Of a stretch of 64,000 bases of DNA, positions 34,168 to 46,540 are shown in pieces. The position numbers and the translations under genes are program-made. The notes beneath the pieces are model-generated. The model was not told the origin of the DNA, did not search any database, and saw only the letters and a program-made list of their open reading frames with translations. The first letter of the stretch is position 1. The number at the start of each line of letters is the position of its first letter. The stretch is from Magicicada septendecula (taxonomy: Eukaryota > Arthropoda > Insecta > Hemiptera > Cicadidae): assembly GCA_034769895.1 (NCBI GenBank), contig JAWRYS010001514.1:62001-126000 (forward strand). Direction: 5' to 3'.

Positions 34168-34177
34168 GAGGGGGTTT
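34168..34177 (+). promoter_or_regulatory. polypurine tract
   Basis: GAGGGGGTTT lies immediately upstream of the 3' LTR TGTAAC. The purine part is GAGGGGG. This is the expected position for the plus-strand primer. Confidence 0.75.
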
Positions 34178-35443
34178 TGTAACAGTACAAAATTGTCTGT
34201 ATCGGAATAATGGGATGTAAGGGTACTTTTATTGTGAATTTTATTGTAATCATCAAGTTAAATCAGACAAGGTTAGTTTTGACCCAAGTCCCAAATAATA
34301 TGTAAATTCACCGGTGGAGAGCCGATCCAAGGTCAGAGGCGTACGAGCAAATTGAAACAACGATAATGGCAGTGTTAGGCGCTAAAAACTGACAATACTG
34401 ACTTTCTATTGGTCCACGATAATAAATCGTCACCAAAACAATGACGAGTTAAAAAACCATTACGTATTAACCAGACGGAAGCGAAAAGAACAATAGACAA
34501 TGACGTCAGGCGCAACAAATTTGCATACTAATTGTGCCGGCTTCCGCCCAGTTCAACAACAGCAGCCACCGAGCCTATACGCTCGCCACAGTGCAGTGGG
34601 CAAAATTTTGCCAATTATGTAATATTTACTAAACAACATGCAATAGCTCTTTACAGAAGTTTAACAGTAACTATACTCGAGTCAGTGAACAGTTTTAAAA
34701 ATGAATTTCAATTAAAATCAGTGGGCACAACAACACGAATTTCGGCCGACCACCTGCCTAATCGCCATGAAGAGGAATCTAGGCCGCTTCAGTCGCAGGA
34801 AAGTCCCTAGTCAAATTATTTTATAAATTCTAAATTACATTTTAAATGAGCTCAAGCCATACTTTAAATACACATGTGTAAATTTTCAGAGAGAGTGAGA
34901 GAGATAGAGTGTGTGATTAAGTTGATCAATTTCAATATAACATGAGGCGTTGGTTTGTGAAGTTAACGAATTGTGAGTATCATTAAAATATAAAGAAAAC
35001 AATAAAGTTCATCAATGCTAGCAGTAATGAAATTGAAAGAAATAATGGTAACCAAATAATGAATCTATGTACGTAACCTTGAACCGAAGGCAAGGCGAGA
35101 TGAGATCGCCGCCATTTTGAAATTTTACAATTACCAAAATACATATGTGTATTAAGATACAACACATTTTGATAAATACAATCAAGTTCGTTATATTAAT
35201 GTGTGTACCTCATTATTTCAATACCCTGTAACCACTGCCTCTGTCTACTTAACGACATTCTGGACCCAAAGCCTAATGAGTTTAACTGAGCTAAACAAGT
35301 GTGATTCCGGTGACAAGATAAATTATGCAAATTACATAAATTTTGACTTTATTACTTTATTATTATTATTACAAATTATGTGTAACTTAACAGATTGCGC
35401 CCAGAACAGGGACATTATTACTACATTTATTTGTAACTTAACA
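34178..35443 (+). repeat. 3' LTR
   Basis: 1266 bp, almost identical to the 5' LTR, followed by the AAAG target duplication. It carries the displaced primer-binding-site copy at 35395-35413, as the 5' LTR does. Confidence 0.93.
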
Positions 35444-35479
35444 AAAGTATGTAATTGGGGGGGATGCCACAACAGATGA

Positions 35480-35710
35480 AAATGGAATTCATTTGGATAT
35501 TATGGACACTATAAAAGTCAAATGAACGTGCTGGTTTAGACATTTACATTATATGTCAAAAGACAGATAGCCTACAATCTACAGTAGTTAGGATTCCCAA
35601 ACAAAGAAATCTAAGAGGAAGGCCCAAAGTGGAGGGGTAAGGTTAATGCTCCAATGATGAGCAGAGGATGAGGACTGAAATGATAAAACAAGTGGAGACT
35701 CGGATACGAG
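35480..35710 (+). mobile_element. possible LINE C-terminal relic
   Basis: Frame-shifted plus-strand reading gives RHLHYMSKDRQPTIYS, PKQRNLRGRPKV.W and a tail resembling RLRW.GH..RM..DR..K..L, then KR.RGRPK.RW of LINE ORFs. The match is short and weak. Confidence 0.4.
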
Positions 35711-37377
35711 AAGTGGCAACAGCTGTGTCTGTGTGTTTACCAAAAATTTCGTATAACAGACTGGAAAACTGGCATACGTTGGTGTGAATTGGTGAATGGC
35801 TGTACTGATGCCAATTAATAAATTCAGCCCTTTTTACATTGTCTACATATATGGTAACTGCAGTTGATAATACAGTCCTGTGGCAGACAGTTTTCATGTA
35901 ACAATATGAAATATGAGAGCTGTTACCAGTGTGGAAATGATCAGCAAAACACAGAGAAAATTTAAAATTTCGGTTACAGCGGTGGGAGTTATCATTAACT
36001 ACTAGATAAATAAATCAATTGGTTATTGCGTCACCTGTAATTCTGTTAATCATTCATTACATTTCTGAGACAAGTATCTCATCATCATCAATATTTACTT
36101 AATGGAAGGTGATTTAAACCACAATTTCAGAATACACATGTAAGTATCACAATAAACACAATTTTGTAACACGCGCTTGATTTTGGTACATATCACAGTG
36201 ATATATTAAACACTTGTGCTAAGTACTCAAAATACAAAAATTGTGTATATTATGTTACGTATCATGATATTTGAATGTGTGTTCTTCTCAGTGAATGTTC
36301 TGTGGAAAGAATGTGTTTATGACAGGGCACTTGTTTTGAAACTGTTACGAACAATAAGTCACAGAATACCAGTAAAAACCAGCACATTTATTTATTCTGT
36401 TGAGTGCACTGTATACTGGCAAATAAAATTCAAAATTATGATAACTAATTATGATGTGAAAAACATCTTTATTTATCAAAGAACTCTTAGTTACTGTAAG
36501 TTAGGTTACATTGTCGTCGATAAGAGTATTATTTTTGTTCTTATTACTCACTTGTTTATTTTTATAAATTTTATCTGTATTCTAGGTGCAAAATTAATAC
36601 TAAATAGACCTAATTATGAAAGACAATAATGCTTTCAATAATATCAAGTAATTAAATCAAAATATAATGTGTATTTAACAAAAATATGAAACGTATATAA
36701 TCAGATTAGATAAAACACAGATTACAAAAGTAATTAAAAATAAATCTATACTATTTGAAAATGTTATTCATTTACCTTAAGCAAATACATAAAGTCACAC
36801 TTTATTATTTTAATGAAGAAAAGAGTATTATTTTACAAACATTACTTCATAAATATTGTGATTTTTATGTGCAAAGCACTATGATATATTGTATTATATG
36901 AATATGTACATGGAAGCCAAACAACTCTATAGCTACACAATGTAAATTGAAGCCTCACACATACACATGCATAAAATTTGTATTACAACACTATTTATGA
37001 ATCTGTGGCTGTATTTATTCAGATACAAATAAGGATTAAAATGTTGGGGTTCAGAAAGTAAAAAATGGGATTTAATTACTGTTCTCATTAGAACTGCAGA
37101 TGGACATCTAAGATTATGATTAAAAACAAATCCAAAAACACTGAAAAACAAGAATTGTTTTTATAAGCTCTATTTACTCCATAAGCAAAATAAATAAATA
37201 AAATTACATGGAAAGCATATTTGGTGAAAAAATGAGGAATTGGAATACTCTTCAATTAATTATCTCATTTTGTATACCATAGAATATTATTTTTCAAGAA
37301 CAGATTACTTCTACAAGTATATTTAAGTTTAATCAGCATATATAAAACCCTGATACACATTTCACAGAACAATATGT
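35711..37377. other. intergenic AT-rich DNA
   Basis: No gene recognised. The 137-residue frame at 36216-36629 is rich in I, F and Y, as random AT-rich DNA gives, and has no domain. Confidence 0.35.
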
Positions 37378-37433
37378 ATCAGAGGTTTCAATGTGGATTC
37401 TTTTTTTTTTTAATTCACATTGAAACCTCTGAT
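37378..37433. repeat. 22-bp inverted repeat at the hAT insertion site
   Basis: ATCAGAGGTTTCAATGTG (37378-37395) is complementary to CACATTGAAACCTCTGAT (37416-37433). It extends four more bases with one mismatch, around a T-rich loop. The last 8 bp of the right arm are also the left target duplication of the hAT element that follows. Confidence 0.88.
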
Positions 37434-39117
37434 CAGTGTCTTTCAAGTCTGGGACCCGCCTTGAAGCATATTACACTTCATGGGACCCATAAGCATGGGC
37501 ACCACACCGGGTGATTACTTATAGAGGTTTGCACCCAGTTTATAATCATATTTTTGCTAAAATTGGAACTTTAAGCCCTCTTTGATGCTTACACAAATTA
37601 TACATACTTCATTCTAGAAAAGTAAATATATAATTCAAAAGACTAATTTGCTCTAATAAACAGATGCTGAAGTTGAAAACAAAACAGTTTTTTATTCACC
37701 TAACAAATCATTAGTTACTAATGTGTCGGCTGGGGATGCCTTTTCTACATAAGCATCTACATGGTTAACTTAAGTCATAAACCTGAGTGGGTGTCAAGTA
37801 TATTTCTGTACTTGCTTTTCACTTGAATGAGATATGAAAATCCCTTTTTACTCAAATGAGGTGGAGTTTGGCACGTTCAACTTCTTAGAGACATCAAAAA
37901 CTTTGTAAATATGAATCTAAAAATTTAGTTTTAATCCCAGAATCACAGTTGATATCACACAGTTGTTCACTTAGTTTTACTGACTATATGTTTGAACTTT
38001 CAATACACAAGAATAGGTTTTGAATCCAACTGAATTCACTGTAATGTTCTGTAAAGTAACTTTCAATCCAGTTACCGAGAGTCAAACATTGGAGAGATGC
38101 CAGTAAAAAGCAAAAGTAGAGTGCGAATAACAGATATGTACAGTTTACACTACGTACAAAATGAGTTGATTTTAAATTGTTCAAACAACATATTTTAGTT
38201 ATTTAAATGTAATATGTTTTTAAGACACAGTACAGCAGAACTCCATTTATCCGAATCGCCAATTATCTGAATCGACATCAGGAAAGAGCATGGAATAAAA
38301 TTAATGGAATTTTGACAAAACAACAAATCCAGGAAGAAAAAGAAGATGCAATAAACAAGAAGGAAGATGAAAAAAGAGCAAAAGAAAGTGTCGAAGAAAC
38401 GAAGCTGTATCAACTGAAGATATCCAGAAATTGTACAAATTCCTGGCTGTTCCGAGTGTGATGTGGACGACATAAACAAGTGGTTGCAGTGCGATTTGCC
38501 GGACCCTGGATATCAAATTTTGGACGATGATGATATTATCCAAAGTGTAAACAATGAATCTCAGCAGGTGGACGAAGATGATGACAACATTGCTTCAGTT
38601 GAACGGGAAAAGGAACTTACGGCGAATGAGGCATTCGCTTGTTTTAACACTGCCTTAAAGTGGATGGAACGGCAACCTGAATCCATGTGAAGTTTCTTGC
38701 CATCAAGCATTTCCGAAACTTAGCTGCAGGCAAACAAGTTTCTACGTCAAAACAATTAAATTTTTTTGAAATGTTCAACTGAAAAATTATAATTATGTTT
38801 ATCATTTTTAATTTTTTTGTAGTAAAAGTGAACTTTTTGCAAAACACATGTGACCTGGTTTTTATTAAGATACTGTACTCATGTAATAAAAATAAACAAA
38901 TGTGGTTTTTCATAAATTTTCACATTTTCTTTCATAACATAACATTTTTCTAATGTTTGTCCCAATTATCCGAATTTCTGCATATCCGAATTATGTCTGG
39001 GACTCATTAGTTCGGATAAATGGAGTTCTACTGTCAATAAATTTTGAGTCAGACTTCGCGATTGAGCCCATTCGCTCCCTTGGGACCAAGCAGTGGATCA
39101 CGACCCATAGGTTGCTG
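37434..39117. mobile_element. hAT-like element with perfect 8-bp target duplication, containing a Tigger remnant
   Basis: The left end CAGTGTCTTTCAAGTCTGGG is a typical hAT terminus. The right-end complement CAGCAACCTATGGGTCGTGA matches another common hAT terminus with an internal gap. The flanks CCTCTGAT (37426-37433) and CCTCTGAT (39118-39125) are identical. The element carries a Tigger derivative at 38233-39033. No hAT transposase remains. Confidence 0.75.
38233..39033 (+). mobile_element. internally deleted Tigger/pogo element
   Basis: The ends CAGCAGAACTCCATTTATCC and CAGTAGAACTCCATTTATCC (complement) form an inverted repeat next to TA on the left and TC (mutated TA) on the right. A 76-codon frame (38463-38690) reads INKWLQCDLPDPGYQILDDD and ends ANEAFACFNTALKWMERQ. 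This is the acidic C-terminal tail of Tigger transposases. The DDE core is missing, so only the tail survives. Confidence 0.85.
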
Positions 39118-39418
39118 CCTCTGATGATACGGATTGTTTTGTGAAATGTGTGTCAGGTTTTTATATATACTGATTAAAATTAAAATATACCTGCAGAAGT
39201 AATCTATTCTTGAAAAATAACATTAAAATATTGCAAGAAATGAAAATAGCAAAACTTAATTTAACAGAAAGTAGAATATATATAACTAAAGATGTTTTTA
39301 ACTAACAAGTTTCAACAGCTATATGTAAGTTTTGTAAAACTACATCTTATTTAAGTATTAAATACGGTGTACACATTTTAAAATTTACTTACAATGTATA
39401 AAGTTCATGTCCAAATTA

Positions 39419-40938
39419 CAGTGAAATCCCAATGTAGCAGTCCCTGATATAGTGCTATACGCATTTAATGCTCATTTTATAAATTCCCACCAAAATTCCC
39501 ATAAGAGAAATGTTATAGTCTTCAATAAAACACTCTACTAACCGGCATTTAGCGGATGTTTTACATTTTAGAATACAAATGCGTGTGACATATTTCAGTA
39601 TTCAAGTTCTATTCATTATTTATCTTTGTCTGTAATATTTTGAGTCCGCTTGGATTCTGTTACTTGGCTAAAGAAAACACCTTTTGGTTAAAAATAAACC
39701 GATCTAATTGAATTTACGGTAAAATTCTGGGTAGTGCTAGCAGTCATCAACTTTCCATACAACACCCCTAAACTACACTTGGTACCTTATTCAACAAAAA
39801 TTTTGGCTTACTTTAAGTTAATTGATTTTCATATACTGTATTATATTTACATTATTATGTAGCAATTTAACTATGATGATTATCATTTTTTACTGTATAT
39901 TTTGAGATGAATACAAAAACTGGGCATCTGTTTATTTTATGTAGCCGACTGGATTAATATTCAATTGCATAATTCATTTCACAAGCACTTATTACGCCTA
40001 GCATGTCACTCTTACTGGTTATTCCCCACAAAAATATACCTGTTAGCATAAGTATAATTTCCAAAACAATACACAAGTGTGGTCGAAAAATAATTGCCTA
40101 CTTTTACAATTAATACAGACTACAGACAGAGTTACAGACTTGTCAGACATATAATATTATATATTTTATATGATTTCACAAGGCACTCAACTCATCTCAA
40201 ATTCATGCAGACTAATTTGACAGATTTTGTGGCAAAATAATACTGTATAATGCCACATAAGTGTACATATGTTACTCTCCTGAATGATAATACAGAGGTT
40301 TTTTTTTTTAAAGGATATGGAAATTAAGTAAATCCTCGATGATCGTTTCTGAACATGGAAGATTAAAATAATACATATAGGAAAATAACAGTTAGAGAAG
40401 CCACTAAAACTTTTTTAAAGTTAAGGATAATTTAGCCATTTTTTTATTACCAGTCTGCATTCTTGCTGTTTGTATTACTTTAGACTGCCAAAAACCGTTA
40501 ACTACAAAATAGTAGCAGAAATTTAAACATAGGTATTTAAAAATATTAAATACTTACATTTTTTAATGTTAGTTTAAAGCACCATGTTCAGATGAAAATA
40601 TGATTTCAAAGTTTTAATTTACAGGGTTCGCATACTAGGTAGTTGTGGAAAATAATGCACATCATAATATTCTTTCCACTGTGAGCCAGCGCCACTGTGA
40701 CCTTCAGAAGGATGATCTAGGTGATTTTGGCTTATCGATTGCCATTTCATAAATGTTCTGATAAGTTGCTGGCAAACTGACCAAAAGGTTTTCCCCTATT
40801 CATGTGCTTGGTGAAAATCCTGAATAAGAATCTCTCTCCTCCCCCTGTATAAATTTGACCACAATATGATGCTAATCCCCATATAAAACTCTTTTTTTGA
40901 CGATCTGTTGAGGGGAGTGCTACATAGGGGTTTTACTG
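39419..40938. mobile_element. Tigger/pogo-like MITE
   Basis: The left end CAGTGAAATCCCAATGTAGC and right-end complement CAGTAAAACCCCTATGTAGC match at 16 of 20 positions. Both are flanked by TA (39417-39418 and 40939-40940). The 1.5-kb interior contains no transposase frame. CAGTRAAACCYC ends with TA duplications are typical of Tigger-related elements. Confidence 0.82.
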
Positions 40939-41672
40939 TACTTATAAAAACATTCAGTAAAATCAGATTTAACTTATCAGTACAATAGTTTTCAAAATTT
41001 AACCCCATAATCCAGTGGAAACACAAACGCAAATATTTTCTACTGTACTGACTTTTAGTAATAAGTAAATTTTATAACAAGGTCATACATTCTCATAACT
41101 AACACATATATACATAATCTGCAAACAAGGCAATCTTACACCCAGCCTGGGCGAAATCCAAACTCACATTCTTATTAATTTATATGAATTAGTTTAGAAT
41201 ACACCAAACACCATAATGCACATTAATATATATACATTTTTTTACAGTCATAATTTTTAAATAATACTGTTAAAAGTTAAATATTTGTATTTTAAAATTC
41301 AAAAGAAATACTGTAATAACAAGCTTAGAGATAAATTCTACAATTGGTTCAATTTTAACTTCATGGTATTATAATAATTTCTGATAGCAAAGTAAACAAA
41401 AAAAATTGAATCTGATCATTTAAACAGATATGAGTTAATATCTGATGGGTTAGCATTATTGTAACAATAACACAGATTTTCTTTTGCTTTTTAAAATCTA
41501 GTTTTATGATTAAATTCATTACAAAAAACAGCTGTATTTCATTAGTGTTGTGTACCACATTACGCACCAACACAAAGCTGTCAAGGGTCACATTTTAGTT
41601 CTTTCATAAAGCAATTACAAAGAATTAGTCTTTACTAGTTGTTTACATTCTACATGTTTACAAAAACTATTA

Positions 41673-42334
41673 TGATGGCTATTCAGAAATTAACCTCTGG
41701 TTGGCAGATAAAGTAAAACAAAAATATGGAAAATAGTTTATGTACAAAAGCAATATACATGTCTATGCTACATTTGCACACATGTACCAACCAGACACAG
41801 GCACTTATTCTGCTAATCACATCTATGACCCTCAATTACATGGAGTATGCCCTATGACCGAACCATTGGGTCCCTGCTGAACAGAGCTGAAAACCTGATA
41901 AGCACATAATGACTCAGCACCCCCTGCCTTTCATCTCACAGTGACTGACTGGGGTGACACTGTCCACAATGGATAACTTGGGATACAGCCTCACACAATC
42001 TCCACAGCACCAGATGGTTTTGCTTCCATCTTATTGTAGACTGCGAGCCTTGTCTTACAACACCATCCCGCAGTTTAGGGCCCAATCCCGAATGTATTCA
42101 GCTCACAATGGACATTCAATGAATACTATCATGCGATTTACAGTTGGCAGGAGAGAACTGACAGGCTCCATGTTTTGTCAGTCACTATTTGAACAGAAAT
42201 ACACAAAATGGTTCGTAGATTTTCATGTTACAATATAAAAGTATACTGGTCACTACCGTACACATATCATGTACCTATGATAACCAATTTGTCCACACCA
42301 GCCCAAGCACAGATTAAGTTCCGAATAGCCCTCA
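41673..42334. mobile_element. mariner-like MITE
   Basis: The left end TGATGGCTATTCAGAAATTA and the right-end complement TGAGGGCTATTCGGAACTTA match at 17 of 20 positions. They are flanked by TA (41671-41672 and 42335-42336). The GGCTATTCGGAA core is a known kind of mariner terminus. The 662-bp interior has no transposase motif. The 94-residue frame at 41954-42238 does not resemble one. Confidence 0.78.
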
Positions 42335-42336
42335 TA

Positions 42337-44571
42337 TAATGATTTTATTAATACATCTTTTCCAGTTCAGTTTTTATCTTATAATCTGTACATGATAACA
42401 TACAGTTTAATTTCTATCTTAAAAGTGTCCAGTTTTCCTCTTATACTCGTTAAGTTTAACAATAACAATTGTTTGAAGTAATTATATTGAATTATTACAT
42501 TTTGTTTGATGTAATAATGTATAATTTTATGTCTGTATAAGTTTGTGAGAACTAAATTTATACATTTGTGGAAACGGATAAAAATTAAAACAATCAGAGA
42601 CATCTGATATCCAATAGGCAGTTGCACTTACTTGAAGTAGGTGGCCTAGGACACAGTCTCTGAACAGTTTGGTATTCTCTACTAAGAAAAATACACAAAG
42701 ACTAATATTTGGACGGATGTTCACTAATGTTAGTGCAAAACTGTTGTCATATTTCAATCATATCAATCACCAATCAGAAGACTAAAAACTTGACACACTA
42801 TGTGGTACTAAACACAAAAATCAAATCATTATGTTGCAATACAAATATTCTGTGTTAATGATGGTGGTTGTACAAAAGTGCAGTACATAACATTGGAATT
42901 GTAAATTCACAAAACCAGATAGAAACTGTAAATACACAGACAAAAAGAATTAATTTAATTTAGGTCTTCAAAGAGATTTACACTTAAGAAAAAAAAATCC
43001 TCAACATCATTAATTTTTTCTGTTAATTCCTCAAAAAGTGTTCGGAAAAGCAAATAACACATAGGGCAAAATACTAAGAATGAAAACTTTCAGGCTTACA
43101 ATATCCAAATTAATAAATTTATTTCTGATCTTTAGTTTTACCTTAAATCTGTAAAATATACTTATACAAAAGCCACAGTTATCTAACAAAGAATTACTAT
43201 TAAAAGATTCCACAGATAAAATGTATGTAATGTCAACACATTTTCAAAACAAGACAATAATAAACATATTTTTGTCTTCTAAAAGTTTTACAAAAATAGG
43301 TAATAAATAATAATGCTTGCACATGTTATGATCATATATTGTATACACACAAGTCTTATTATATATGCATCACTAAACATATGGCTGGAGACAAGAATGT
43401 TAGTGTCCTTTCATAAAAACCAGTTACAAAGAAAAATTCATTTTTCCAATCATTATAAACAATGCCAATTGTTTTGTAGTACAAATAGAAGACTTTACAC
43501 TATTTTAAAGATACAAAGCTGAAACCTTTTAAAAAATGTTACCAACAGAATTTTATTTATAAGTGTTAATATAAATCGATGTTTGACTGTACTTAAAAAG
43601 AACAGTCGCTCTTGAATCCTCTTCATCCTGGTAGAACACTAAAAAGTGCATTGCTAACTTTTCAAGTGATTGAGTTTCCACATTTTATTTCACTTTCTTA
43701 AAAAAAAATTTAAATACACAAAGGACTAATTTATATTTTTACAACAAGGCCGTTATCAAACATTTCTATTTTTGCAGTTGTAATTTGAATGGCGAAAGCA
43801 GCTATTTTTTCTTACAGTAATGCAACTCATTCTCAAATAACAGATGACTACTACGTATTTAATACAATAATAATTCTTTTATTAAATTGTACTTAAATTA
43901 TCACATTATTTTATTTTTTCCTTTATACATACTATTTTCTTTTCTTCAATAAAGTATCTGAATAACATGCTAAAATTATTTTCACAGTTCGTTAAAACAT
44001 ATATGAACACAACACAAAATTAAAATCAATCGCAGTAGTGCAAACAACAATGTTTATAAACAATGCTGGCACACAATAACAATAAAGAGTCTACTATAAT
44101 CACACTGTCTATGTAATATCTCTTTGTTCAATAGTACTCTTGTTATTAATACAAAATATAAAAAAATAATGTCTTTCTTTTTATTCTTTTTTTTTACATC
44201 ACCCACGTTCTCACTTAAAATATAAATCAACCATCGATAAAATATATAAAACACTTAAAGGCAGGCTTATTTTCCCACAATTATAAATTGCTTTGACTAG
44301 GTTTATACGAGCCAAAGGATAAAGTTAAAACTCTCAGTCCTGTACTTAAAAAAAAGGTAACAAAATGTACTTATTATGTACTATTATAAATCTTATATCC
44401 TTACTAAATCAATATTAACTACAAGACAAGTAAGATAAAACAAGCAGTGACTTCTTCCTTACAAAAACCATTACTTTAAAAAATGCTTTTTTGTGTATTT
44501 TACTTTTGTGCTTGCAGAAAGAAGTAACCTGCCTTTTAGAATAAAAAATAATACAATAATAACACGACTGT
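42337..44571 (-). other. intergenic DNA and probable 3' UTR of APPBP2
   Basis: No gene recognised. The part just below 44572 must contain the APPBP2 3' UTR. Minus-strand AATAAA candidates occur at about 44175 and 43876, but the true poly(A) site cannot be chosen from sequence alone. Confidence 0.4.
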
Positions 44572-44801
44572 TTACTGAATAGAAAAAAGCTGTTTAATTT
44601 CTTCAAGAGGTCGAGGGCACTCTGCAAGAGTCAGCGGAGCTTGATCTCTGAGTGCATTCTGCTCCCGTAATTCTTTCCACCTTGTTAACATCACTGTATA
44701 TTCTGCTACACCTTCTGCATCTCCAAGTTTGTCATAGACATGCATCAGTCCTCGATAATCGTATTCCAACCCTGAATAAGTCTCACTGAAGAGCTTCAAA
44801 T
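44572..44801 (-). CDS. APPBP2: APPBP2, last exon
   Basis: The final exon (acceptor TTTAG, stop TAA at 44572-44574) gives 75 residues plus the joined codon. It begins NLKLFSETYSGLEYDYRGL, matching the invariant SGLEYDYRGL block of amyloid protein-binding protein 2. It ends LEEIKQLFSIQ, like the vertebrate ...EEVVQSFLIS tail. APPBP2 is a cytosolic TPR protein that binds microtubules and the APP sorting signal, and serves as a cullin-2 ubiquitin ligase substrate receptor recognising C-terminal degrons (known from vertebrates). It joins the previous exon in phase 1 with no mismatch. It is very probably functional. Confidence 0.95.
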
Positions 44802-45174
44802 CTAAATGGCATAAAAATTATATTAGTCTAGGCAATCTCTAAACTCGATTTCAGACATGGTCAAATGTGATCTGATTTAATTGATTAGTACTGTGTACTA
44901 CAAATAATATACTATTCTGCTGAATACAATAAAAGTCAATGAAACAAAAATATTAACATAGAGATGAGTAGTCTTTGTAATCTTCAGAGATATACACAAA
45001 TAGAACACAACTTGTTTGACTGAAATTGTACAAATTAACACATGAATAATGCCAAATGGCAACTAGTAAACCAAAGCAATCAATTTATCTCAAATTTTCA
45101 ACATTACCTCCTGACTGGAATACACAGCTAATTAAAAAAGTACACCAACATCTAAAAACCTGAGTAACTTTTTA

Positions 45175-45265
45175 TCCTGGGATAACATGGGAAAAGTTAT
45201 AGAGACTTTCTGAATTTTTTTCCTGGGATAACCTGGGAAAAGTTATAGAGACTTTCTGAATTTTT
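45175..45265. repeat. tandem duplication, two 46-bp units
   Basis: TCCTGGGATAACATGGGAAA... (45175-45220) is repeated at 45221-45265 with one change (CATGGG to CCTGGG). It lies in the APPBP2 intron between the last two exons. Confidence 0.9.
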
Positions 45266-45426
45266 ACAAAGACATGGAAAATGATTATACGAAGACTACA
45301 CAAGAGCGTCTTGCCTTGAGTAGACGATGGATTTGTAAGGACAGTGTGATTTTAAACAGAGGATGGTCAACAGGACTGCTTATTACAGAATATAACTACC
45401 CACCCCAATTTCTCAGGTCACAAAAG

Positions 45427-45549
<123 letters not shown>

Positions 45550-45551
45550 AC

Positions 45552-45860
45552 TGATATTTATAGATCTAAAGTACAATTTCTCTGCTTTGTGGTACTCTTC
45601 CATATGGTAATTGTACAAACTAGCCAGATGTCCAACAGACAATCCCACTTCATAATCATCAGGCCCAAGTAGTTTTTCTTTTATCTCAATTGCCCTTAAA
45701 TGCATCATTTCAGCTTCTTGATACCTCTTCATACTCTGATACAACCGACCTAGATTCCCATAATGTTTTGCAGTTTGCACATTATCTTCACCAAATGCAA
45801 TTTTTGCAAGTCTTAAAGCATCTTTATGTAGTTTTTCTGCTTCTGCAAGCAATTCACCTT
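45552..45860 (-). CDS. APPBP2: APPBP2, penultimate exon (TPR repeats)
   Basis: 309 nt, phase 1 in and phase 1 out. It reads GELLAEAEKLHKDALRLAKI, then NVQTAKHYGNLGRLYQSMKR, EAEMMHLRAIEIKEKLLG, YEVGLSVGHLASLYNY and EKLYFRSIN. These are the most conserved TPR helices of APPBP2 (the TAKHYGNLGRLYQSM and ALSVGHLASLYNY blocks). Two acceptors 18 bp apart are possible because of a tandem duplication (45840-45875). The upstream one is chosen because it keeps the conserved LLxEA residues. The donor GTAAGT runs straight into a (GT)59 tract. Confidence 0.96.
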
Positions 45861-46449
45861 CTGCAAGCAATTCACATTCAATTACTTATTACATATATAA
45901 TTTATATATAATATTTATTTACATAATAGATATGTAAAATTAATAGGAAAACATATGAAATAGCCTATAATTTACATTAGACTTTAGGAAACTCACCCAA
46001 ATATAACAAACAATTAGTAACTGAATATTATGTTTTAAATTAGGAAAATAATTTACTGCTACTGAAATTCACAGGTAAATTATGACGTTTATGGGCCAAG
46101 TATTATAAGACTCATCACCTATCAAACTATCACCTGTACCTGCAAAAGCTATGAATGTTATAACAGTGACAATACCGGTATGTGACTTCTGTACTAAATT
46201 CTGTCTTTACTGAAACTGCTCAAAATACACCTCCTTCTCCCACCAGGAAGCATAAATTTTGTAATGTCTCTAGCATGCATGGAAAGATACTTTAGTGTGC
46301 ATTAAATGCAAATAGGAAATACATTTTTACCTCACAATTTTTATTTCTGAGCAGACTGGCATTGAGAAATCATATTATTTAATCTTCAACTCAACCCGAT
46401 TTGATTTACTTTAATTAGACTACATATAAATTAAATTCACATGTTTTAT

Positions 46450-46540
<91 letters not shown>

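Larger units (their letters stand above)
29830..35443 (+). mobile_element. young non-autonomous LTR retrotransposon
   Basis: Two near-identical LTRs (29830-31104 and 34178-35443) begin TGTAACAG and end TTAACA. They flank a 3.07-kb interior with a primer-binding site, a small Gag-like ORF pair and a polypurine tract. The 4-bp target duplication AAAG is present on both sides (29826-29829 and 35444-35447). No protease, reverse transcriptase, RNase H or integrase motif could be found in any frame, so it must be mobilised in trans. The LTRs differ by only about half a dozen substitutions and two or three small indels, so insertion is recent. Confidence 0.92.

Noticed and set aside
36216..36629. 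137-residue plus-strand ORF in intergenic DNA
   Set aside because: Hydrophobic low-complexity composition typical of random AT-rich frames, with no splice or homology support.
42000..42238. ORF in the mariner-like MITE
   Set aside because: No helix-turn-helix or DDD motif. The element is non-coding.
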